64,000 nucleotides of DNA from the NCBI GenBank assembly GCA_045106815.1, contig JBGCFG010000095.1, positions 5,348 through 69,347 of the forward strand. The letters run 5' to 3'. The DNA is from JAUIAI01 sp045106815. Lineage in GTDB: Bacteria; Pseudomonadota; Gammaproteobacteria; Burkholderiales; Burkholderiaceae_E. The position numbers and the translations under genes are program-made. The notes beneath the pieces are model-generated. The model was not told the origin of the DNA. It was given only the letters and a program-made list of their open reading frames with translations, and made no database searches. Of the stretch, positions 1 through 7,420 are shown piece by piece; positions within the stretch are counted from its first letter, which is position 1, and each line of letters starts with the position of its first letter.

Positions 1-2
1 TG

Positions 3-206
3 CGCCTGGCTGCCGTAATGCATCGTCGCCGGGATGCCCAATCGCGGCCAATGCCCAAGCTCTCGATTCATAAGGGTAAAGTCGTTATTGAGCTGCCCTC
101 GGTCTGGGCCAAGGCGCATCCACTAACCGATGGCACGCTGGCTGCAGAGGTTCAAACCTGGGCAGATATCGACGCGTTTAACTCAATTGAGTATCGGGCA
201 GTCTGA
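3..206 (+). CDS. ppx: Exopolyphosphatase Ppx, C-terminal fragment (5' end outside window)
   Basis: The reading frame is open from the left edge and ends in TGA at 204-206, so only the last 67 codons are present. The visible residues (RLAAVMHRRR at the start, then LPSVWAKAHPLTDGTL) match the C-terminal helical domain of the Ppx/GppA family, where an RLA.LLHR helix is followed by a W..HPLT segment. Ppx releases phosphate from the ends of inorganic polyphosphate chains in the cytoplasm. An ATG at position 18 is internal and is not a plausible start. The stop codon directly abuts the stop codon of the convergent sixA gene with no spacer. The family call rests on a short fragment, so confidence is moderate. 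Confidence 0.7.
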   Translation, partial: RLAAVMHRRRDAQSRPMPKLSIHKGKVVIELPSVWAKAHPLTDGTLAAEVQTWADIDAFNSIEYRAV

Positions 207-680
207 TCAGTTGAGGCTAAAAGACAGGTCCGGTACGAGTTCTCGGGCATTGTCCTGCTGCTGCACGCAAAACACGCTGCTCTTTTGAATGACTAGCAGG
301 CCAGAATCTGGCGTGTCCACCAGACTCTGAATCAGGTCGCCCACCGACGGCAGATGCCCCACCAACACAACCGGTACAGCGCGGTTAGGCCAAAGCTCGG
401 CGAGATCAGGCAGCAGTTGATGCACTGAGCGATCTGGCGCCAGATTTTGAAGCACTTCTGGCTGGCCCAATTGGCAGGCTGTCTGCCAGGCGCGGGGCGC
501 CGGGCTGGACAAAAGCCGGAACTCTTCGGGTAGGCGCTGGCGCAACCAGTTCGCCGTTTTAAGTGCATCCCCAATACCGCGCGCGGTTAGCGTCCGTTCG
601 AAGTCTTGTTCACGATCGAGAAAGGGCGGACCGGCATCTGCGTGACGCCAGACAAATAAGTGTCGGCCGTCAACTGTCAC
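207..680 (-). CDS. sixA: Phosphohistidine phosphatase SixA-like
   Basis: 157 residues, the usual size for SixA, a small histidine-phosphatase-superfamily enzyme that removes phosphate from phosphohistidine on signalling proteins such as HPt domains. The N-terminal catalytic motif is present as WRHADAG (RHG-type, with A replacing G, as is common in SixA). The second catalytic histidine lies in VLVGHLPSVG near residue 108. The start is GTG at 680 and overlaps the TGA of the upstream ferredoxin gene by four bases (GTGA), which indicates translational coupling. It is the last gene of the leftward operon and meets ppx tail to tail. SixA next to ppx suggests phosphate-related context, but the substrate cannot be read from sequence. 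Confidence 0.85.
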   Translation of the reverse strand: MTVDGRHLFVWRHADAGPPFLDREQDFERTLTARGIGDALKTANWLRQRLPEEFRLLSSPAPRAWQTACQLGQPEVLQNLAPDRSVHQLLPDLAELWPNRAVPVVLVGHLPSVGDLIQSLVDTPDSGLLVIQKSSVFCVQQQDNARELVPDLSFSLN

Positions 681-949
681 TTGGATGCGTCCGCCGCATG
701 CTTTGTGGCCATCAGGTGCTCATACTTGAGCATCAAGGTGGCCGGTGACTCCACCCGCTCCGGGTTCACAGGGATGCACTCTACCGGACAAACCTGCACG
801 CATTGCGGCTCATCAAAGTGGCCAACACATTCTGTACATTTCTCCGGGTCAATCTCGTATATTTCGACCCCCATGTAAATCGCATCATTCGGGCATTCCG
901 GCTCGCAGACGTCGCAATTGATGCACTCATCGGTGATCATCAGCGCCAT
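677..949 (-). CDS. YfhL-type 2[4Fe-4S] ferredoxin
   Basis: 90 residues beginning MALMITDECINC. Two cysteine clusters are visible: CINCDVCEPECP near the N-terminus and CTEC...CVQVCPVEC in the middle. The second cluster has the extended spacing typical of Allochromatium-type 2[4Fe-4S] ferredoxins (Fdx/YfhL). It would act as a low-potential one-electron carrier in the cytoplasm. I chose the ATG at 949 rather than longer in-frame starts because conserved ferredoxin sequence begins there and a GGAG sits about eight bases upstream. It lies 37 bases downstream of coaD and overlaps sixA by four bases. The coaD-ferredoxin adjacency is common in betaproteobacteria. Confidence 0.93.
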   Translation of the reverse strand: MALMITDECINCDVCEPECPNDAIYMGVEIYEIDPEKCTECVGHFDEPQCVQVCPVECIPVNPERVESPATLMLKYEHLMATKHAADASK

Positions 950-986
950 CGCTTTTCTCCAACTCCGGTTCTCGACCTGGCAGCTT

Positions 987-1490
987 TCATGCCTTACCTG
1001 CGCCTTCACGTCTCTCTGCCGCTCGTGCGAGCAACGCCGGCAAGACGGCCGCGGGCACAAATCGCTCCACATCGCCCTTCATGATGGCTATCTCCCTGAC
1101 CAGGGTGCCTGAGACATGTTGATACTCATCAGATGGCGTGAGAAAAATCGTTTCAAGTGACGGCATCATCTGTCGGTTCATGCCAGCCAATTGCAGTTCA
1201 TATTCAAAATCTGTCACCGAGCGTACCCCGCGCACCACAACGGTTGCGTGCTGCTCCTGCATGACATGCACCATCAGCCCGGAGAATCGAATCACCGACA
1301 CATTGCTCAGGTCACCCAACACCTCGCTCGCCATCGAAAGCCTTTCCTCAATGGTGAACATGGGTTTTTTCGAGCGGCTGTCTGCGATGGCAAGCACCAC
1401 ATGATCGAACATAGCTGCTGCCCGCCTCATAAGGTCTTCGTGCCCCCGCGTCAGCGGATCGAAAGTGCCGGGATAGAGCGCGCGCGTCAT
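987..1490 (-). CDS. coaD: Phosphopantetheine adenylyltransferase CoaD
   Basis: 167 residues, standard CoaD length. It transfers AMP from ATP to 4'-phosphopantetheine, giving dephospho-CoA, the penultimate step of coenzyme A synthesis. The nucleotidyltransferase signature YPGTFDPLTRGHEDL (T/HxGH class, here TRGH) is at the N-terminus, and VVRGVRSVTDFEYELQLAGM and the SSG/R-like STLVREIA region (here VSGTLVREIA) follow. The ATG at 1488-1490 overlaps the rsmD stop by four bases (ATGA), so the two genes are translationally coupled. This pair is conserved widely in proteobacteria. Confidence 0.97.
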   Translation of the reverse strand: MTRALYPGTFDPLTRGHEDLMRRAAAMFDHVVLAIADSRSKKPMFTIEERLSMASEVLGDLSNVSVIRFSGLMVHVMQEQHATVVVRGVRSVTDFEYELQLAGMNRQMMPSLETIFLTPSDEYQHVSGTLVREIAIMKGDVERFVPAAVLPALLARAAERREGAGKA

Positions 1491-2152
1491 TGGCCAGGAT
1501 TTGAGTGGTAAGAGAACAGATGATAATGGACCTGCCCTGCCCGGTCATGGCGGATTCTTTTGAAGCCACCGAGCGCACCGGTACGCCCGGACGATGCTGG
1601 CGCCATCGTCTTAATTTCGGTAGCACTTTCATAATAGACAAGCGCCTCATCTAGAAGCACTGTCGGTAAGGCATCGGCCAAGCGCTGAACCCAGTCTTCG
1701 CCAAATGGCGGGTCAGCAAACACCACACCAAACTGACCTGATCGCGCACCGAGTTTGGCGAGTTGCCCACAGGCGTCGCCCTTGAATAGCGTCATGTTTT
1801 GCGCAATTGATTGAACCGCTGGATCTGTCGCCACTCGGAATTGCTCAATCCGGCTACGAAGTCTGGCTGCGGCCTCGGCATGCCTTTCGACAAACACCAC
1901 AGACTCAGCGCCTCGCGAAGCAGCCTCCAGCCCTAAGATACCTGTCCCGGCAAACAAATCTAGGCAATGTGCGCCCTCAACTTGTGAGCCTAACCAGTTA
2001 AAGAGCGTTTCGCGCACCCTGTCCGGGGTCGGCCGCATCTGCTCGACAGTACCGGCCACCGCAACAGGTGTACGCCGCAAAAGCCCACCGATAATACGGA
2101 TCTGCCCGCCTTGGCGCTTCATGCTTTGCTGGCGGCTTGGATTCGATGCCAC
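1487..2152 (-). CDS. rsmD: 16S rRNA (guanine966-N2)-methyltransferase RsmD
   Basis: 221 residues. RsmD methylates G966 of 16S rRNA on the small subunit using S-adenosylmethionine. The N-terminal GGLLRRTP and RPTPDRVRETLFNWL segments are RsmD signatures. The SAM-binding loop is LDLFAGTGILGLEAASRGA, and the catalytic amino-MTase motif is DPPF (FADPPFGEDW). It is placed between the M16 peptidase pair and coaD with a 28-base gap upstream. An alternative start at the internal Met before KRQGGQIRIIGG is possible, since the conserved region begins there. Confidence 0.95.
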   Translation of the reverse strand: MASNPSRQQSMKRQGGQIRIIGGLLRRTPVAVAGTVEQMRPTPDRVRETLFNWLGSQVEGAHCLDLFAGTGILGLEAASRGAESVVFVERHAEAAARLRSRIEQFRVATDPAVQSIAQNMTLFKGDACGQLAKLGARSGQFGVVFADPPFGEDWVQRLADALPTVLLDEALVYYESATEIKTMAPASSGRTGALGGFKRIRHDRAGQVHYHLFSYHSNPGQ

Positions 2153-2180
2153 GTGGGCGCGTTCATCCTGTCAACAGGCC

Positions 2181-3542
2181 CTAGTTCTTGAAGTCGGTTT
2201 CACCCACCACGACTGTCAACATCTGATCGGGTTGAATGCGACGTTTGATTGCATCGTTGACCTGATCAAGCGTGACGGCGCGTACTTTGCCCGGCCAGGT
2301 CTCAAGGTAATCCAGCGGAAGCCCGTGATAGCCGATCGCACCCAGTAGGCTGAGAATCTTGCTGTTCGAATCAATGCTCAGGGCGAAGCCGCCAGCCAGG
2401 TTGCTGGTTGAAGCGTCTAACTCGGCCTGAGTAATCCCATCGGCCGCAAAACGGTTCAACTCATCACGAACCACGCCAAGCGCCTCGCCAGTTTTTTCGC
2501 GCCGGGTCTGCAGGGAAATCGAGAATGGCCCTGGTTGCGAACGCAGTGAAAACCCCGAAGACACGCTATAAACCAGGCCTCTTTCTTCGCGCACCTGTTT
2601 ATATAGTCGCGAGACGAATCCGCCTCCTCCGAGCACATGATTGGCAACAAGCAACGGGAAATAGTCGGGATCTCCCCGGGCAATAAGTGGTGCGCCCACC
2701 ACGATATGACTTTGGGTCGCCGGGTGCGCAATCAACTTCTCAGTGGGTGTGGGCGCGACCACATCAGGCAAGGTGTTACCCGCCTGCCCCATGGGCAGCT
2801 CACCAACCAGTTGCTCGGCTACTGCGGCGGCCTGCTCTCGACTGATGGCGCCAATCATCGCGACAGCGGCTCGGCTCTGAACGAAATGCTGACGATGAAA
2901 CTGTCGCAAATCATCTGCGCTGATCGCGTTAACCGACTCAATCGTCGTCAGAAGGCCGTAAGGGTGATCGGGGTAACTCAGGTCGACATAGGCTCGCCTC
3001 ATTTGGACGCCAGGGCGTTTGAGCGCATTGCCTATAGAGAGCACAGCACGCTGTTTCTCACGGGCCAGCACCTGATCATTAAAGCGAGGCCGGACAATCA
3101 TGTCCGTCACAAGAGATAGCGCACGCGATAGCTCAGGCTCGCTCGTGAGCGAGCGCAACCGAACCGACGCGCTGTCCATTGAAGACCAGGATGAACGCTG
3201 TGCGCCCAACATCGCGAACGCATCGGCGATGCCCTGCTCATCAAGATCACCCGCACCCGCATCCAACAGCGAGGCTGTCAGATCAGCCAAACCCGACTTG
3301 TCTGCCGAGTCGAGGCGATCGCCAGCATCGAAGCGCACCTCAACGTCGAGCATCGGGATGCCGTCAGCCTGCACAAACAAGACATTGACCCCGCTACTCG
3401 TTTGCCATTGCTGAATCGGCAAAACAGCTAGCGCAGAAGTCGACACCAGCGCCAGGCATAGGGTTAGCAAAGACCGATAAAGCAATGCGCTCAGGGATCG
3501 ACCAGGCATGAATACCAAAGACAAGAGATAGCGCTCGTTCAA
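2181..3542 (-). CDS. M16 family peptidase-like protein, catalytically degenerate partner
   Basis: 453 residues with an N-terminal signal peptide (hydrophobic LLTLCLALVSTSALA, predicted cleavage after ALA), so it is probably periplasmic. The fold-typical M16 segments are present, but the HxxEH zinc motif is replaced by a GLADLTASLLDAG stretch, so it should not bind zinc. M16 proteins often work as an active/inactive pair, and the next gene upstream encodes an active copy. The C-terminal half keeps the R/Y-type substrate segment (VREERGLVYSVSSGF). The frame can start at a TTG (3540-3542) that overlaps the stop of the upstream gene as TTGA, with AAGG eight bases before it, or at ATG 3507-3509, which lacks a clear ribosome site. 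Confidence 0.85.
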   Translation of the reverse strand: MNERYLLSLVFMPGRSLSALLYRSLLTLCLALVSTSALAVLPIQQWQTSSGVNVLFVQADGIPMLDVEVRFDAGDRLDSADKSGLADLTASLLDAGAGDLDEQGIADAFAMLGAQRSSWSSMDSASVRLRSLTSEPELSRALSLVTDMIVRPRFNDQVLAREKQRAVLSIGNALKRPGVQMRRAYVDLSYPDHPYGLLTTIESVNAISADDLRQFHRQHFVQSRAAVAMIGAISREQAAAVAEQLVGELPMGQAGNTLPDVVAPTPTEKLIAHPATQSHIVVGAPLIARGDPDYFPLLVANHVLGGGGFVSRLYKQVREERGLVYSVSSGFSLRSQPGPFSISLQTRREKTGEALGVVRDELNRFAADGITQAELDASTSNLAGGFALSIDSNSKILSLLGAIGYHGLPLDYLETWPGKVRAVTLDQVNDAIKRRIQPDQMLTVVVGETDFKN

Positions 3543-5032
3543 TGTTTTAGCCTTATTGAAGGGTCAACCTGGCGACGGGGTTTCTGATCCAGGGGTTGAG
3601 GATCGAGTGTCACAACGGTCAATTGGTCATCCCCAAAATACCGGGCTGCCACAGCCTTGACCTGCTCAGCGTTCACGTCTCGAATCTTTTCAAGCAACCT
3701 GTCAGTATCTCGATGCGACAAACCAACCATCTCGAGCAAGCCAACTTCCATCACCTGGCCGAACAGCGAATCGCGCCCGAACACTCGGCTCGCCACATAC
3801 TGGGCCTTAATGCGTTGCAACTCCGTTTCTTTAACGCCGTCGTTCGCAATGCGCGTTATTTCGCCGCGCAGCACCTTCTCCAGATCGGTGATACTGCCAC
3901 CGTCAAGGGGCGTACCGCTCAAGGTAAACAAGGCAGGCCCTCGCCCGAGCAACCCGTATCCGGCGTCTGCGTCATTGGCCAGTTGCTTACCGCGCACGAT
4001 CTCGCGGGTCAAACGTCCGGTATCGCCCGAGCCAAGCACGGCCGCGAGCATTTCAAGCGCATACGCATCACTTGGGTCATCCAGGTTTTCGATCCGTGGC
4101 ACCTTGAAAGCCATCACGACATAGGGTGACTGGGCTGGCGCTTTCACGACCGCTCGGCGAATCCCTTTTTGTTCCGGCTCGGTTTGCGCACGCCTTTCGG
4201 GCAGTGCGCGTTTGGGAATTGAACCGTAATGCTTTTGTGCCATTTCGAATACGGCATCAGGCTCAACATCACCGGCGACGATCAAAACAGCATTATTCGG
4301 GGCGTACCAGTCTTTGTACCAGTCAAGCGCGTCTTTTGGAGTTAGGTTCTCGATATCATTCATCCAACCGATGATCGGTGCGCGGTATGGAGAAGCAGAG
4401 AAAGCCATAGCCATCATTTGCTCACCAACCTGCCCAAAAGGGCTGTCTTCAATTCGGGAGCGACGCTCTTCCATGACGACAGCCAGTTCTTTCTCGAACG
4501 GTCCAAGCGCCATCTGAAGGTTCGTCATGCGATCAGCCTCGAGCATCATCATTTCGTCGAGGTCTTCGGGGGGCACCTGCTGAAAATAGGCGGTGTAGTC
4601 ACGGCTAGTAAACGCATTTTCCCGGCCGCCCCGCTCGGCCACTCGGCGCGAGAACTCACCATCACCGAAACGTCTTGTTCCCTTAAACATCATATGTTCC
4701 AGGACATGGGCGATGCCTGTGCGGCCATTAACCTCATCGATCGAACCCGTTCGGTACCAAATCATCTGCACGGCCGTAGGCGCTCGATGGTCTTCTTTGA
4801 CGACGACTTTCAGCCCGTTGTCGAGTACCCGTTCGCTTACCTGGGCATTCGCCGCGCTCCATGCGACAGCGCCCATCGTCATCAGGACGCAGCCAGCCAG
4901 ACGTCGCCAGGGTGTGCGAGATCGAGATCGCAATTTCGGCCAGGCAGCCGTGCTGAAACAAGAACGATCTGATTGCAGGCAGGCGGCCAACCCAGCGCGC
5001 CCGGCGTAAACGGTTAGTTGCGAATCTCCCAT
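3539..5032 (-). CDS. M16 family zinc peptidase (active subunit)
   Basis: Up to 497 residues. The zinc-binding motif HVLEH is present in RTGIAHVLEHMMFKGT, with the downstream glutamate in the LEADRM region, so this is the catalytic member of the pair. A signal peptide (RRLAGCVLMTMGAVAWSAANA) ends near residue 63, which is far inside the frame. The first 35 to 40 residues of the ATG-5032 version therefore look unnecessary, and a TTG giving MRSRSRTPWRR would make a conventional leader; the start is uncertain. It is the first gene of the leftward operon, divergent from ftsY with a roughly 100-base spacer. A periplasmic peptide-degrading role is inferred. Confidence 0.88.
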   Translation of the reverse strand: MGDSQLTVYAGRAGLAACLQSDRSCFSTAAWPKLRSRSRTPWRRLAGCVLMTMGAVAWSAANAQVSERVLDNGLKVVVKEDHRAPTAVQMIWYRTGSIDEVNGRTGIAHVLEHMMFKGTRRFGDGEFSRRVAERGGRENAFTSRDYTAYFQQVPPEDLDEMMMLEADRMTNLQMALGPFEKELAVVMEERRSRIEDSPFGQVGEQMMAMAFSASPYRAPIIGWMNDIENLTPKDALDWYKDWYAPNNAVLIVAGDVEPDAVFEMAQKHYGSIPKRALPERRAQTEPEQKGIRRAVVKAPAQSPYVVMAFKVPRIENLDDPSDAYALEMLAAVLGSGDTGRLTREIVRGKQLANDADAGYGLLGRGPALFTLSGTPLDGGSITDLEKVLRGEITRIANDGVKETELQRIKAQYVASRVFGRDSLFGQVMEVGLLEMVGLSHRDTDRLLEKIRDVNAEQVKAVAARYFGDDQLTVVTLDPQPLDQKPRRQVDPSIRLKH

Positions 5033-5136
5033 AGAATCAGTCTAGCAGGCAGAGATTGAAACCCTGCCAGATACACCTAAAGCCCGGCGCGAATATGTAC
5101 GTCTGCCCGCCCCTCTAATCGAGCGAACACACCCGA

Positions 5137-6300
5137 ATGTTTGGATTTCTTAGACGCAAGAAAGGTGCCCCTAAGGCCCCGCCGGAACCAACTCATCCCG
5201 TGGCCGATGCCGAGGTGCCTGTTGAGTTACCGACCGAGAAGCCAGTGGCGCTTGAAAACGCCAAGGCGTTTAAAGACGACCCAATCGATGAGGCGCTGCT
5301 AGAGCAAATGGCGCTGGAAGCGACACCGGTCGAGGAAGAACTCCTGCCGCCAGCGCCTCCCGCCCAGGCGCGTCCGCCCCAACCAGCAGACCGTAGCGGC
5401 TGGATGAATCGCCTCAAATCAGGGCTCGGCCGCACCCGCACCGGTTTGTCTGGCATTTTCACTGAAGCCACGATCGACGATGATCTCTACGATGACCTCG
5501 AGACAGCCCTGCTCAGTTGTGATGCGGGCATTCACGTCAGTGACTTCTTGCTCGCCCAGCTCCGCGAGACAGTCAAAGCGAACAACCTACGGTCAGGCGA
5601 GCAAGTACGGGAAGCGCTGCGCGATGCCATGACTGAGTTGCTGCTACCGCTAGAGGCCCCGCTGGATATTGATCGCGCTGAGCCACTGGTGGTGATGATG
5701 GCTGGCGTGAATGGCGCGGGCAAAACCACCTCCATTGGGAAACTCGCGAACCACTTGCAGCGCGAAGGCAAGAGCATTTTGCTCGCCGCCGGCGACACCT
5801 TTCGTGCGGCGGCGCGAGAGCAGTTGCAGGAATGGGGCAAGCGCAACAACGTGCAAGTCATCAGCCAGGAAAGTGGCGACCCAGCCGCTGTGTCATTCGA
5901 CGCGGTTCAGGCTGGCCGTGCCAGGGGTAGTGGCGTTGTGATGATTGATACCGCTGGTCGTCTGCCTACCCAAACCAACCTGATGCAGGAGTTATCCAAA
6001 ATTCACCGAGTGCTCGGCAAAGCAATGGCAGGCGCACCCCATGAGGTGCTACTGGTTCTGGATGGCAACACCGGTCAAAACATGCTCGCCCAGGCTCAGG
6101 CATTTGACGACGCCGTTAATCTGACCGGTCTGATCGTCACCAAGCTTGACGGCACGGCCAAGGGAGGCGCACTGGCCGCGCTGGCTTATGCCCGCCGTGA
6201 CAAGCCGATACCGGTGTACTTCATTGGTGTTGGCGAAGCCATTGAAGACCTACAAGCCTTTTCAGCCAGCGAATTCGCCACGGCCTTGCTTGGGGACTGA
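5137..6300 (+). CDS. ftsY: Signal recognition particle receptor FtsY
   Basis: 387 residues. FtsY is the SRP receptor GTPase that docks ribosome-nascent chain-SRP complexes to the SecYEG translocon. The N-terminal ~90 residues are acidic and proline-rich (the A domain). The N domain follows, then the G domain with P-loop GVNGAGKTTSIGKLA, the DTFRAAA motif, DTAGRLPT (G3) and TKLDGTAKGG (G4). The ATG at 5137 is used; no strong Shine-Dalgarno sequence is visible. The gene is divergent from the M16 pair, an arrangement common in betaproteobacteria. It ends eight bases before the convergent maiA gene, with no obvious terminator between them. Confidence 0.97.
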   Translation: MFGFLRRKKGAPKAPPEPTHPVADAEVPVELPTEKPVALENAKAFKDDPIDEALLEQMALEATPVEEELLPPAPPAQARPPQPADRSGWMNRLKSGLGRTRTGLSGIFTEATIDDDLYDDLETALLSCDAGIHVSDFLLAQLRETVKANNLRSGEQVREALRDAMTELLLPLEAPLDIDRAEPLVVMMAGVNGAGKTTSIGKLANHLQREGKSILLAAGDTFRAAAREQLQEWGKRNNVQVISQESGDPAAVSFDAVQAGRARGSGVVMIDTAGRLPTQTNLMQELSKIHRVLGKAMAGAPHEVLLVLDGNTGQNMLAQAQAFDDAVNLTGLIVTKLDGTAKGGALAALAYARRDKPIPVYFIGVGEAIEDLQAFSASEFATALLGD

Positions 6301-6308
6301 TTGGACTC

Positions 6309-6962
6309 CTAGGCCAAACGAGGATCATTCGCCTCAGGCTGGGCCATCGGCGCTGCATCAGCGAACGCTGGCAGCTTCTGACAGTTTTCGTCAATGCGTG
6401 CCAAGACCGGGTACTGCGTCATATCGACCTTGAATCGCAGCGCATTAAATATCTGCGGCACGAGACAAAGATCAACGAGTCCAGGGGTGTCACCGAGCGC
6501 AAACAGACGCTCTGGACCGGCGGACAGTTCGCGCTCCAAAGCCCCCAAACCTTCATGACACCAGTGGCGATACCACTCGTCAATCGCTGCCTGCTCTTGC
6601 CCCATAGTTGTTTTGAGATACTTCAGGATTCGCAAATTGTTAACCGGATGGATATCGCAGGCGATTGCCTGCGCCAGGCTGCGAGCGCGCGCCCTTTCGG
6701 CGGGCGCCTCGGGTAAGAGTGGAGTACCAGGCTTGGTTTCGTCCAAGTATTCAATGATCGCTAGCGATTGACTCAAGGTGACATCGCCATCAACCAGCGC
6801 TGGTACAAGGGCCTGCGGGTTGGTCTTTTTGTAGGCCTCCTGTGCCTGCTCGCCGCTTGGCAACCAGACAACCGTCGGCTCGTACGGAAGGCCCTTTAGG
6901 TTCAAGGCGATGCGAACCCGATAGGCAGCAGAACTTCGAAAGTAGGTGTAGAGCTGCAGCAT
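6309..6962 (-). CDS. maiA: Maleylacetoacetate isomerase / zeta-class glutathione S-transferase
   Basis: 217 residues starting MLQLYTYFRSSAAYRVRI. The SSAAYRVRIALNLKGL segment is the zeta-GST active-site region (SSCS-type serine, with A in place of C as in many bacterial members). VPALVDGD and SQSLAIIEYLDE are the glutathione-binding loop and helix, and DIHPVNNLRILKYL is typical of maleylacetoacetate isomerase. The enzyme would isomerise maleylacetoacetate to fumarylacetoacetate in tyrosine or homogentisate breakdown. No other gene of that pathway is nearby, so it could be a zeta GST with another substrate. ATG 6960-6962 was preferred to an upstream in-frame start because the conserved domain begins at that Met. 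Confidence 0.85.
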   Translation of the reverse strand: MLQLYTYFRSSAAYRVRIALNLKGLPYEPTVVWLPSGEQAQEAYKKTNPQALVPALVDGDVTLSQSLAIIEYLDETKPGTPLLPEAPAERARARSLAQAIACDIHPVNNLRILKYLKTTMGQEQAAIDEWYRHWCHEGLGALERELSAGPERLFALGDTPGLVDLCLVPQIFNALRFKVDMTQYPVLARIDENCQKLPAFADAAPMAQPEANDPRLA

Positions 6963-7144
6963 AAATAGATTTCCTGTGCTTTTTCTTAAGTACGCCACCT
7001 TCACGGCTGCGGCTCGGCGCAAGCGATGCGCACCGGCGCTGCCAGTGTAGCGACTTGGCCACTGTGCGCCGCTGGCATCGCCTGAGTCACCTATTGCAGC
7101 CTCAGCTCAGTCATGGCTCGAGAGGCAAACGCTATTGCATCATG

Positions 7145-7173
7145 TTGACAATATCCAACAACTATGATAGTAT
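7145..7173 (+). promoter_or_regulatory. Distal sigma-70-type promoter candidate for rpoH
   Basis: A perfect -35 hexamer TTGACA (7145-7150), a 17-base spacer and TAGTAT (7168-7173, four of six consensus bases) lie in an AT-rich stretch. Transcripts from here would have a leader of about 240 bases before rpoH. Seen by eye only. Confidence 0.5.
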
Positions 7174-7360
7174 ATCTCTATTGAAAGTGAATTTTCATTC
7201 TTCAAAATGATCATTAATCTGTTTTTTCGGAATATAAATAAGTTTTAATCCTGTTTATTCGATCAGTTAATTGACGGAAAATGAAATCACTGCTGGGAAA
7301 GGCCCTTCATTTGGAGCGCTCACCGCTTGTCAGGAGATTCCTGTCACTGTGACCCAGTCT

Positions 7361-7387
7361 TTAGCACTCTCAAGTCGCGAGTGCTAA
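7361..7387. promoter_or_regulatory. CIRCE element (HrcA operator) upstream of rpoH
   Basis: TTAGCACTC (7361-7369), a nine-base spacer and GAGTGCTAA (7379-7387) form an exact match to the CIRCE consensus, the binding site of the heat-shock repressor HrcA. It ends 33 bases before the rpoH start codon. HrcA is not encoded in this window. Confidence 0.95.
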
Positions 7388-7390
7388 AAT
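7361..7390 (+). promoter_or_regulatory. Proximal rpoH promoter overlapping CIRCE
   Basis: TTAGCA (7361-7366) as a -35, an 18-base spacer and TAAAAT (7385-7390) as a -10 coincide almost exactly with the CIRCE repeat. HrcA bound there would block RNA polymerase, as at known groESL promoters. Transcription would start near 7397. Confidence 0.5.
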
Positions 7391-7420
7391 TATCACTGGA
7401 CTTGATCCAAGGAGTACAGA

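Larger units (their letters stand above)
6963..7420. other. Intergenic region between maiA and rpoH, with AT-rich core
   Basis: 458 bases without a gene, between divergent maiA and rpoH. Positions about 7130 to 7300 are clearly AT-rich compared with the rest of the window. The region holds a sigma-70-like promoter at 7145-7173, a CIRCE operator at 7361-7387 overlapping a second promoter, and a strong ribosome binding site at 7409-7414. No small reading frame with convincing features was seen. Confidence 0.8.

Noticed and set aside
4418..4972. 184-codon plus-strand frame opposite the active M16 gene
   Set aside because: It is the shadow of a gene with clear family motifs (HVLEH), and no independent signal was found.
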